Positions 1 to 5,664 of a DNA stretch of 6,488 bases are shown here, piece by piece; positions within the stretch are counted from its first letter, which is position 1; each line of letters starts with the position of its first letter. The notes beneath the pieces were generated by a model. The model saw only the letters and a program-made list of their open reading frames with translations, did not search any database and was not told where the DNA came from. Origin of the DNA: an uncultured Amaricoccus sp. GTDB taxonomy: Bacteria > Pseudomonadota > Alphaproteobacteria > Rhodobacterales > Rhodobacteraceae. Both the position numbers and the translations under genes were made by a program. Location: NCBI RefSeq assembly GCF_937858865.1, contig NZ_CALLYO010000530.1:1-6488 (forward strand). Direction: 5' to 3'.

Positions 1-215
1 CCGGCGGGCGCAGCGGCCTCGAGCTGGTGCGCGATGCGATCCGCCATCGCCCGGCCCTCGGGCTGCTGCTCCTGACCGGGAATACCGCCGCCGCACCCGA
101 GGGCGAGGTGGAGGGCGTCCCGGTCCTCGCCAAGCCCGCGGATCTCGGCACGCTCTCGCGCGCGCTCCGGGCGGCGCTTCAGGCGCGGGCGGCGGCCTCG
201 GGCGCGAACACGTAG
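1..215 (+). CDS. C-terminal end of a receiver-domain protein, probably a hybrid histidine kinase (5' end outside window)
   Basis: The frame is open to the left edge, so only about the last 71 residues are visible. They match the second half of a response-regulator receiver domain: an SGLELV helix after the missing phospho-aspartate loop, a hydrophobic strand ending in the switch threonine (LLLLTGN), and the conserved lysine followed by proline (VLAKPADL). A final amphipathic helix (LSRALRAALQAR) and a short tail follow. In the family the lysine contacts the phosphoryl group and the threonine switches conformation. Because the protein ends right after the receiver, a hybrid histidine kinase or a single-domain regulator fits best. 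It converges on the OmpR-type regulator and overlaps its end, so the two may form one signalling pair; this is inferred from position only. The phospho-acceptor aspartate lies outside the window. Confidence 0.72.
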   Translation, partial: GGRSGLELVRDAIRHRPALGLLLLTGNTAAAPEGEVEGVPVLAKPADLGTLSRALRAALQARAAASGANT

Positions 216-898
216 CCGATCCCGCGCACGGTGCGGATGATGCGATGGTTCGGGCCCTCGTCGCCGATCTTGCGGCGCACCTTGCCGACCAGCACGTCGA
301 CGCTGCGGTCGCTCGGGGTCCATGCCCGGTTCGCCACGAGATCGAGCAGCTGGTCGCGCGAGAGGACGCGCCCCGGCCGGCGCGCCAGCGCCGCGACGAC
401 GTCGAACTCCTTGCTCGTGAGGCCCGCCGCCGTGCCGCCGGGCGCGTAGACCTCGCGATGGGCGAGGTCGACCCGCCAGCCGTCGAAGCGGATGGAGTCC
501 TCGCCCGCCTCCGGGGTGACGACGGCCCGGGCGACGACCCGGCGCAGCACCGCGCGAATGCGCGCGAGCAGCTCGCGCGGCTCGAAGGGCTTGGTAACAT
601 AGTCGTCGGCGCCGAGCTCGAGGCAGACCACCTTGTCGATGGTGCTGTTCTTGCCGGTGAGCACGATGAGCGCGGCCTCGCACTGCGCGCGCAGCGTGCG
701 CGCGAGCGACAGCCCGTCGTCGCCGCGCGGGAAGCCGAGGTCGAGCAGCACGAGGTCGAAGCTCGCGTCGGCCAGCGCCCGCCGCATCCCGGCCCCGTCG
801 TGGACCTGGACGGGATCGAGCCCTTCGCTGGCGAGGAAGCGCACGAGGAAACCGCAGAGCCGACGGTCGTCGTCGACCACGAGCACCCTGGCCTTCAT
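179..898 (-). CDS. OmpR/PhoB-family response regulator (receiver plus winged-helix DNA-binding domain)
   Basis: A complete 239-residue cytoplasmic transcription regulator of typical family length. The receiver domain covers about residues 3-118, with the acidic cluster D9-D10-D11, the likely phospho-acceptor D53 (VLLDLGFP), switch residues T81 and Y100, and K103 before P104. After a short linker, a Trans_reg_C winged helix spans about residues 136-231, with the LTSKEFD segment (159-165), the recognition-helix region SDRSVDVLVGKVRRKI and the C-terminal hairpin RTVRGIGYVF. The ATG at 898 is preferred over one 69 bases upstream because a GGAGG lies 9 bases before it and the receiver begins there (MKARVLVVDDD). 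The gene diverges from fmdA, and its tail overlaps the convergent receiver-domain gene by 37 bp. Regulation of fmdA and of itself is plausible but inferred. I cannot assign a specific orthologue. Confidence 0.95.
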   Translation of the reverse strand: MKARVLVVDDDRRLCGFLVRFLASEGLDPVQVHDGAGMRRALADASFDLVLLDLGFPRGDDGLSLARTLRAQCEAALIVLTGKNSTIDKVVCLELGADDYVTKPFEPRELLARIRAVLRRVVARAVVTPEAGEDSIRFDGWRVDLAHREVYAPGGTAAGLTSKEFDVVAALARRPGRVLSRDQLLDLVANRAWTPSDRSVDVLVGKVRRKIGDEGPNHRIIRTVRGIGYVFAPEAAARA

Positions 899-906
899 GG
901 GGTTCG

Positions 907-913
907 CCCTCCC
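907..913 (-). promoter_or_regulatory. Shine-Dalgarno site fixing the response-regulator start
   Basis: On the minus strand this reads GGGAGGG, with the GGAGG core 9 bases before the ATG at 898. It supports that start over the in-frame ATG at 967, which would add 23 residues with no family counterpart. Confidence 0.8.
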
Positions 914-969
914 AAACGAAACCTCGCGCCCCCGGACTATGCCGCATGCCCGCCCGCTCCGGGCCACGC

Positions 970-1017
970 GTTACAAAAGATTACGAAGCAGCCCTCCGAA
1001 CGCGCGCACCGGGTTAC
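970..1017. promoter_or_regulatory. Candidate OmpR-type operator: repeated TTAC half-sites
   Basis: TTAC occurs at 971-974 and again at 981-984 (GTTACAAAAGATTACGAAG), a 10-bp repeat on one strand. A third copy in GTTACA context is at 1013-1018, 33 bp further on. OmpR-family dimers are known to bind head-to-tail repeats spaced about 10-11 bp, so all three would lie on roughly the same helix face. The site lies between an OmpR-family gene and fmdA. That this regulator binds here is inference. Confidence 0.4.
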
Positions 1018-1074
1018 ATGCGTCTGCATACCCTTCCCTTCGCGATCCGCCAACACCGGACGGGTCGGGACCGC

Positions 1075-1084
1075 AGGGAGGAAG
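1075..1084 (+). promoter_or_regulatory. Strong Shine-Dalgarno of fmdA
   Basis: AGGGAGGAAG contains a perfect GGAGG ending 8 bases before the ATG at 1090. This near-consensus site decides the start and suggests efficient translation of the formamidase. Confidence 0.88.
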
Positions 1085-1089
1085 CTCGA

Positions 1090-2316
1090 ATGCCGAAGAC
1101 CGCCTTCAAAGTCGATCTCAAAAAGGCGCCGGAGCAGCAGGACATCAAGACGCACAACCGGTGGCATCCCGACATCCCGATGGTCGAGACGTTCAAGCGG
1201 GGCGACGTCTTCCGCGTGGAATGCTACGACTGGACCGGCGGCCAGATCGGCAACAACGACAGCGCCAACGACATCCGCGACGTCGATCTCACCCGCGTCC
1301 ACTATCTGTCCGGCCCGTTCGGCGTCGAGGGCGCCGAGCCCGGGGACCTTCTCGTCGTCGACATCCTCGACATCGGCGCGCTCGAAGGCTCGGAGTGGGG
1401 GTTCAACGGCCTCTTCGCCAAGGAGAACGGCGGCGGCTTCCTGACCGAGCACTATCCGAACGCGGTGAAGTCCTGCTGGGACTTCGAGGGCATCTACACC
1501 ACCTCGCGCCACATTCCCGGCGTGCGCTATCCGGGCCTCATCCATCCCGGCCTGATCGGCTGCCTGCCCGACCACAAGCTGCTCGCCGAGGCGAACCGGC
1601 GCGAGGCGGCGCTGATCGCCACCGACCCGAACCGGGTGCCGCCCCTCGCCGCGCCGCCGCACGCCGCGACCGCGCTTATGGGCCAGATGACGGGCGCCGC
1701 CGCCGAAGCCGCCGCGAAGGAAGGCTGGCGCACCGTCCCGCCGCGCGAGCACGGCGGCAACTGCGACATCAAGAACCTGTCGCGCGGCTCGAAGGTCTAC
1801 TTCCCGGTCTACGTGAAGGGCGGCGGCCTCTCGATGGGCGACATCCACTGGTCGCAGGGCGACGGCGAGATCACCTTCTGCGGCGCGATCGAGATGGCCG
1901 GCTGGATCGACATCAAGGTCGACGTCATCAAGGGCGGCATGGCGAAGTACGGGATCGTCAACCCGATCTTCAAGCCGAGCCCGATCGACCCGCACTTCGA
2001 CGACTACCTGATCTTCGAGGGCATCTCGGTCGACGAGCATACCGGCGAGCAGTACTATCTCGACGCCCACGTCGCCTACCGCCGCGCCTGCCTCAACGCC
2101 ATCGAGTACCTGAAGAAGTTCGGCTACTCGGGCGAGCAGGCGTACATGATCCTCGGCACGGCGCCGGTCGAGGGCCGCATCGCCGGCATCGTCGACATCC
2201 CGAACGTCTGCGCGACGCTCGCCATCCCGACGGCGATCTTCGACTTCGACATCCGTCCGAACGCCGAGGGGCCGCGCCGGATGGTCCCCGAGATATCGGT
2301 CGCCACCTCGAGCTGA
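1090..2316 (+). CDS. fmdA: Formamidase / acetamidase (FmdA/AmdA family)
   Basis: A 408-residue cytoplasmic amidohydrolase of the FmdA_AmdA family, close to the length I recall for the Methylophilus methylotrophus formamidase (about 407). Formamidases of this type (EC 3.5.1.49) hydrolyse formamide to formate and ammonia, and relatives also accept acetamide and other short amides. Recognisable family blocks are the N-terminal HNRWHPDIP (about residues 18-26), DWTGGQIGNNDSA (about 48-60), EHGGNCDIKNL (220-230) and GDIHWSQGDGEI (250-261); the last two carry conserved His, Asp and Glu residues expected near the active/metal site. There is no signal peptide. It is the first gene of a three-gene cassette with an amide/urea channel and FmdB. 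A strong Shine-Dalgarno supports the start. The substrate preference (formamide or another short amide) cannot be read from sequence. Confidence 0.95.
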   Translation: MPKTAFKVDLKKAPEQQDIKTHNRWHPDIPMVETFKRGDVFRVECYDWTGGQIGNNDSANDIRDVDLTRVHYLSGPFGVEGAEPGDLLVVDILDIGALEGSEWGFNGLFAKENGGGFLTEHYPNAVKSCWDFEGIYTTSRHIPGVRYPGLIHPGLIGCLPDHKLLAEANRREAALIATDPNRVPPLAAPPHAATALMGQMTGAAAEAAAKEGWRTVPPREHGGNCDIKNLSRGSKVYFPVYVKGGGLSMGDIHWSQGDGEITFCGAIEMAGWIDIKVDVIKGGMAKYGIVNPIFKPSPIDPHFDDYLIFEGISVDEHTGEQYYLDAHVAYRRACLNAIEYLKKFGYSGEQAYMILGTAPVEGRIAGIVDIPNVCATLAIPTAIFDFDIRPNAEGPRRMVPEISVATSS

Positions 2317-2324
2317 GGCCGCGC

Positions 2325-2348
2325 GGGCCCGCCCTCCCGGGCGGGCCC
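2325..2348 (+). terminator. Perfect GC hairpin after fmdA (attenuator, processing site or weak terminator)
   Basis: GGGCCCGCCC and GGGCGGGCCC form a perfect 10-bp stem around a TCCC loop, starting 8 bases after the fmdA stop. It is followed by TTCCACTTTC, not a clean T-run, so complete intrinsic termination is unlikely. Partial termination or 3'-end stabilisation of fmdA mRNA fits better, because two same-strand cassette genes follow. Confidence 0.6.
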
Positions 2349-2370
2349 TTCCACTTTCGGGGGACCTTCC

Positions 2371-2883
2371 ATGCTTCTCGGATTCGGCCTGCTCTACGTG
2401 GGCGCGGTGCTCTTCCTCAACGGCCTGTGGCTGCACGGCAAGATCGAGGACCGCGAGATCGCCTTCATCAACATCGTGGCGGGCTTCGCCACCCTCGGCG
2501 TGGTGATCTACTGGGCCTTCGGCCCGGGCGCCACCCTCGGCTCGATCAAGGGCGCCGCGCTCACGCTGCTCTTCACCGCCACCTACTTCTGGGTGGCCTA
2601 CAATCGCTTCGTCGCGGTCGACGGCCGCGGCCTCGGCTGGTTCAGCCTCTTCGTCGCGATCACCACGGTGCCGGTGGCGCTCGGCGGCTTCGCGACGATG
2701 CAGACGACGCTCGACACCTGGATGGCGATCAACTGGGTGATCTGGGGTGTGCTCTGGTTCATGTACTTCCTGCTGCTCGCGCTGAAGAAGCCGATCCTCG
2801 GCGCCACGGCGAGCTTCACCCTCTTCACCGGCATCGTCACCGGCTGGATCCCCGGGTATCTCATCCTCGACGGGCGGCTCTGA
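2371..2883 (+). CDS. AmiS/UreI-family short-amide/urea channel
   Basis: A 170-residue inner-membrane protein with six hydrophobic segments, at about residues 1-22, 31-51, 59-80, 86-106, 114-138 and 144-166. This is the topology and size of the AmiS/UreI family. Members include Helicobacter pylori UreI, a urea channel, and AmiS proteins linked to aliphatic amidases. Typical stretches visible are LLYVGAVLFLNGLWL near the N-terminus and the Trp/Phe-rich GVLWFMYFLLLAL before the last helix. The ATG at 2371 follows a G-rich Shine-Dalgarno (2359-2363). Its place between formamidase and FmdB suggests it admits formamide, other short amides or urea for FmdA. Whether it gates by pH like UreI is unknown. 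A 9-bp hairpin spans its stop codon. Confidence 0.92.
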   Translation: MLLGFGLLYVGAVLFLNGLWLHGKIEDREIAFINIVAGFATLGVVIYWAFGPGATLGSIKGAALTLLFTATYFWVAYNRFVAVDGRGLGWFSLFVAITTVPVALGGFATMQTTLDTWMAINWVIWGVLWFMYFLLLALKKPILGATASFTLFTGIVTGWIPGYLILDGRL

Positions 2884-2891
2884 GCCGCCCG
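2871..2891 (+). other. Perfect hairpin spanning the stop codon of the channel gene
   Basis: CGGGCGGCT and AGCCGCCCG form a 9-bp perfect stem with loop CTG, covering the last codons and the TGA at 2881-2883. No T-run follows; the next element is the fmdB Shine-Dalgarno (2899-2904). It may pause ribosomes, protect the upstream mRNA end or tune fmdB expression. In a very GC-rich genome such a stem could also arise by chance. Confidence 0.5.
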
Positions 2892-2909
2892 CAACCGCAA
2901 GGAGCTGAA

Positions 2910-3203
2910 ATGCCTCTCTACGATTTCGTCTGCGGCGACTGCGGCCCCTTCCGCGCCTGGGCGGTGATGGCCGCCAGCGAAGCCTCTGCCGACTGCCCCG
3001 ACTGCGGCGCGGGCTGCTCGCGGGCGGTCTCCGCGCCGCGGGTCAGCACCCTGAACGGATCGCTGCGCTCGGCGCTCGCCCGCTCGGAGCGCAGCATCGA
3101 CGAGCCTCGGGTCGTGAAGCGCAAGCATCTCGCCGGCTGCGGCTGCTCGATGTGCCGGCCGCGCGCCAACGCGGTGTCGTCGCGCTGGAAGATCGGCCAC
3201 TGA
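2910..3203 (+). CDS. fmdB: FmdB-family zinc-ribbon protein
   Basis: A 97-residue soluble protein that begins with the family hallmark MPLYDF and a zinc ribbon made of C8-x2-C11 and C29-x2-C32. FmdB was described as a putative regulator of formamidase in M. methylotrophus; its molecular role is not settled and it could equally help metal loading or assembly. After the ribbon come APRVSTLNG, a basic linker and a second Cys cluster, H73-x3-C77-x-C79-x2-C82, then the ending RWKIGH, which resembles the tail of formamidase-linked FmdB proteins. AAGGAG at 2899-2904 lies 5 bases before the ATG. It is the last gene of the cassette, 26 bp after the channel gene. About 7% of its codons end in A/T, slightly more than its neighbours. 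Confidence 0.9.
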   Translation: MPLYDFVCGDCGPFRAWAVMAASEASADCPDCGAGCSRAVSAPRVSTLNGSLRSALARSERSIDEPRVVKRKHLAGCGCSMCRPRANAVSSRWKIGH

Positions 3204-3324
3204 TGCCGGAGACGCCGATGGGAGCTCTTGGGCTTGTCCAGCCCATTGAACTTTCATCGGCAACGCTCGGGATCCGCGCGGGCATCAGGTCTGAACCACG
3301 CTGCGGCAGCTCGGTATCAACCGC
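3204..3324. other. Convergent intergenic region between the fmd cassette and the amidohydrolase operon
   Basis: These 121 bases lie between two converging stop codons and are visibly less GC-rich than the flanks. A 6-bp hairpin TGGGCT-TGTCC-AGCCCA at 3229-3245 is followed on the plus strand by TTGAACTTTC and is a weak terminator candidate for the fmd cassette. On the minus strand a 7-bp stem (GCTCGGT/ACCGAGC, 3309-3341, 19-base loop) brackets the amidohydrolase stop. Neither has a convincing T-run, and no gene is visible. Confidence 0.35.
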
Positions 3325-4716
3325 CTATATCGCGACCGAGCGCCAGCCCCGGCGCCTGAATCGATCGGATCCGGCGCGTCGAGCCAGCGCATCGGCATGG
3401 GTCTGGGCGGCGGCGCTGATCGCAGTGTCCAAGACGCCGAGGATCGCCCCGCCGCGCATTGCGAAGCGTCCATCGACCATGACGTCGGTGACCTCGTTGC
3501 CGAGCGCCGAATAGACAAGGGCGGAAACGGGATTGTGGATCGGCGTCATCGACGGCCCGCTCGCGTCGATCACGATGATGTCCGCCTTCTTGCCCGGCTC
3601 GATCGATCCGATCTCGTTCCCGAGCCCGACGGCATGGGCGCCGTCGATGGTTGCCATCTCGATCGCCTTCTCCGCCGTCAGGATCGTAGGATCCCTGTGT
3701 GCCCCCTTCTGCAGCAGCGCGGCGAACTTCATCGCCTGAAAGAGACTGTGGTTGTTGCTGCTGGCGGGGCCGTCCGAACCCAGACCGACGGTGATCCCGC
3801 TGGCCAGCATTTCCGGTATCGGCGGAATTCCCGAGCCGAGGTAGAGGTTGCTGCAAGGGTTGTGCGAGACCTTGACGTCATGATGCCGCAACACCCGGAT
3901 GTCGCGTGAGCGGCACTGCACGCAATGGACCGCGAGAACGTCCGGGCCGAGGAAGCTGATGTCGCTCAGGAACTCGGTGTCGGTGCGGCCGTAGCGGCGA
4001 TTGGCCTCCTCGATCTCGAAGCTCGTCTCGGCGACGTGGGTCGTCAGCAGCGCCCCGGTCTCGTCGGCGAGCCGCCGCGCCAGGCGGAGCGCCTCCTCCT
4101 CGACCGTCCAGATCATGCACGGCGCGATGCCGGCCCGCACGCGCCCGGGCGTCCGGTTCTGCTTCTCGATCAGCGCCCGCGCGCCGGCCAGCGCCTGCGA
4201 CGGCGTCTCGATGAGGACGCCGGGCACGCCGTAGGCCTCGCCGCAGGTCATGAAGCCGCGGCAGACGAAACCGCGGATGCCGGTCTCCTCGAAGGCCTCG
4301 ATCGTCGCCTCGGCCATGCCCGGGCGCGTGTGGACATAGTTGAAGTCGACCAGCGTCGTGACGCCGGAGCGCAGCGACTCGATGCAGCCGTGCAGGGCGG
4401 CGACCTTCGCGTCCTCGGTCGTCAGGTGCACGGCGCTGGGGCCGGTCATGCAGCTGAACCACTCCTTCAGCGCCATGTCGTCGCCGAGGCCCTTGAGCAG
4501 GGTCTGGAAGAGATGGGTGTGGGTGTTGACCATCCCCGGCATGACGATCCGGCCGCCGCAGTCGACGATCTCCGCCTGCGGATGCGCCCTGGCGAGCTTG
4601 TCGCGCGTGCCGATGGCGACGATGCGGTCCTTCTCGACGCAGACGCTCGCGGCTTCGAGGACGTCGCGGGCCGGGTTCATGGTGATCAGCCAGCCGTCGG
4701 CGAGGATCGTGGTCAT
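3325..4716 (-). CDS. Metal-dependent amidohydrolase/deaminase (TRZ/ATZ, guanine/SAH deaminase-like family)
   Basis: A complete 463-residue cytoplasmic enzyme of the amidohydrolase superfamily, of usual length (450-470). Composite beta-sandwich parts at both ends flank a TIM barrel. Metal and catalytic residues are all visible: H66-x-H68 (VNTHTHLFQTLLKGLGDD), H227 and E230 (LLTTHVAET), H264 (LAVHCV), H285 (VSHNPCSN) and D315 (GLGSDGPAS). This is the one-metal aminohydrolase arrangement that deaminates purines, pterins, S-adenosylhomocysteine, triazines and related rings with ammonia release; the substrate here is not resolved. The ATG follows the upstream permease stop by 3 bases, so translational coupling is likely. 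The nucleoside-type permeases point to a purine or nucleoside-like substrate. Codon use changes abruptly near residue 260: 6 of 252 codons end in A/T at 3961-4716, against 36 of 211 at 3328-3960, including rare ATA, AGG and CGA. Confidence 0.93.
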   Translation of the reverse strand: MTTILADGWLITMNPARDVLEAASVCVEKDRIVAIGTRDKLARAHPQAEIVDCGGRIVMPGMVNTHTHLFQTLLKGLGDDMALKEWFSCMTGPSAVHLTTEDAKVAALHGCIESLRSGVTTLVDFNYVHTRPGMAEATIEAFEETGIRGFVCRGFMTCGEAYGVPGVLIETPSQALAGARALIEKQNRTPGRVRAGIAPCMIWTVEEEALRLARRLADETGALLTTHVAETSFEIEEANRRYGRTDTEFLSDISFLGPDVLAVHCVQCRSRDIRVLRHHDVKVSHNPCSNLYLGSGIPPIPEMLASGITVGLGSDGPASSNNHSLFQAMKFAALLQKGAHRDPTILTAEKAIEMATIDGAHAVGLGNEIGSIEPGKKADIIVIDASGPSMTPIHNPVSALVYSALGNEVTDVMVDGRFAMRGGAILGVLDTAISAAAQTHADALARRAGSDRFRRRGWRSVAI

Positions 4717-4719
4717 CGG

Positions 4720-5664
4720 TCAGGACTTCTCGTAGGGGATCATCAGCGCCGCGGGCTGGACCGCGCGACCGCCCAGCAGCCCGGAGATGGCGAGGATGGT
4801 CAGCAGGTAGGGCAGCGCGAGCAGGAGCTGGGTCGGGACGCCGGTTCCGAACAGCTGCAGGGAAAGCTGCAGCGCCTGCGCGGCCGCGAAGGCGAAGGCG
4901 GCGATCATGGCCTTCCACGGCGTCCAGCGCCCGAGGATGACGATGGCCAGCGCGATGAACCCCTGGCCCGCGACGATGCTGTCGCGGAAGAGGCCCACCT
5001 CCGACAGCATCAGGTATCCGCCGGCGAGCCCGGCGCCCGCGCCCGAGATCAGGGTGGCGAGGTAGCGGGTGCGCGTGACCGATATGCCGGCCGCCTCGGC
5101 CGCCTTCGGGTTCTCGCCGACCGCGCGAAGCCGCAGGCCGAACTCCGTGCGGAAGAGGACGAAGGACGCGACCGCGACGATGGCGACGGTGAGGTAGAGC
5201 AGGACCGTATGGGAGAAGAGGATCGGGCCGAGGAAGGGCAGGCGGCTGAGGCCGCCGAGGTCGAGCGGCCGGAACATGGCGACCGGCTCCGGGCTCGCGA
5301 CCTCACCCATGGCGATCCGGTAGGTGAAGCTCGCGATCCCCACCGCCAGCCCGTTGAACACGATCCCCGCGACCACCTGGCTCGCGCGCACGCTAACATA
5401 GAGCAGCGCGAGCAGCAGGTTGGAGACGAGCCCCGCCGCCAGCGCCGCGGCGAGGCCCAGCGTCGGCGCCCCGGTGGCGTGGCTGACGAGATAGGCCGCG
5501 AGCGCGCCGAGCAGGATCGTGCCCTCGATGCCGACGTTCAGGACCCCGGCGCGTTCGGCGAAGGTCTCGCCGAGCGCAGCCAGAAGGACGGGCCCGGTCA
5601 GGCGGACTGCCGCCGCGAGCCATGTCACGAGGAAGGCCGAGGAAAGCAGGTCGTCGAGGCTCAT
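4720..5664 (-). CDS. ABC transporter permease, nucleoside/simple-sugar type (BPD_transp_2, NupQ/YufQ-like)
   Basis: A complete 314-residue integral inner-membrane protein with about eight to ten hydrophobic segments. It carries the family signature AERAGVLNVGIEG (about residues 36-48), found in the second permease of BMP/nucleoside-type importers. The cytoplasmic coupling loop FGLRLRAVGENPKAAEAAGI (GEN at 183-185) should contact the ATPase. It would pair with the permease just upstream to form the transmembrane channel. The ATG overlaps that gene's TGA by four bases (ATGA), and a GGAGG lies 10 bases before the start, so co-translation of the two subunits is expected. The ATPase and binding protein are not in this window and probably lie beyond the right edge. 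Known relatives take up purine nucleosides or bases; the substrate here is inferred from the family and the neighbouring amidohydrolase. Confidence 0.93.
   Translation of the reverse strand: MSLDDLLSSAFLVTWLAAAVRLTGPVLLAALGETFAERAGVLNVGIEGTILLGALAAYLVSHATGAPTLGLAAALAAGLVSNLLLALLYVSVRASQVVAGIVFNGLAVGIASFTYRIAMGEVASPEPVAMFRPLDLGGLSRLPFLGPILFSHTVLLYLTVAIVAVASFVLFRTEFGLRLRAVGENPKAAEAAGISVTRTRYLATLISGAGAGLAGGYLMLSEVGLFRDSIVAGQGFIALAIVILGRWTPWKAMIAAFAFAAAQALQLSLQLFGTGVPTQLLLALPYLLTILAISGLLGGRAVQPAALMIPYEKS

Larger units (their letters stand above)
899..1089. promoter_or_regulatory. Divergent control region between the response regulator and fmdA
   Basis: These 191 bases separate two divergent genes and should hold both promoters. 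They contain an AT-richer patch around 970-988 in an otherwise very GC-rich stretch, tandem TTAC elements (listed separately) and a small dyad ATGC-N4-GCAT at 1018-1029. No convincing sigma-70 -35/-10 pair could be assigned on either strand, so transcription starts are not placed. Confidence 0.6.

Noticed and set aside
899..967. N-terminal extension of the response regulator from the ATG at 967
   Set aside because: The extra 23 residues match nothing in the family, and the ATG at 898 has a well-placed GGAGG and begins the receiver domain.
1011..1030. Possible sigma-54 promoter upstream of fmdA (GG near 1012, GC at 1026-1027)
   Set aside because: The spacing between GG and GC does not give the required 10 bases, and the flanking bases do not match TGGCAC/TTGC.
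946..1089. Upstream in-frame start for fmdA at 946
   Set aside because: It would read through the divergent regulatory region; the ATG at 1090 has a near-perfect Shine-Dalgarno and the expected family N-terminus.
937..2436. A 499-codon minus-strand open frame opposite fmdA
   Set aside because: It is the antisense shadow of fmdA, with composition typical of reversed high-GC codons and no recognisable family motif.
633..3203. An 856-codon open frame on the plus strand running through the regulator, fmdA and the channel gene
   Set aside because: Only its last 97 residues (FmdB, from 2910) are a real protein. The rest is Arg/Pro/Gly-rich low-complexity translation, the usual shadow of high-GC coding DNA.
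3317..3856. A 179-codon minus-strand frame overlapping the 3' end of the amidohydrolase, which might have suggested a frameshift
   Set aside because: The main frame keeps H264, H285, D315 and a normal C-terminal sandwich region through to its stop, so there is no sign of a frameshift; this frame is Arg-rich shadow.
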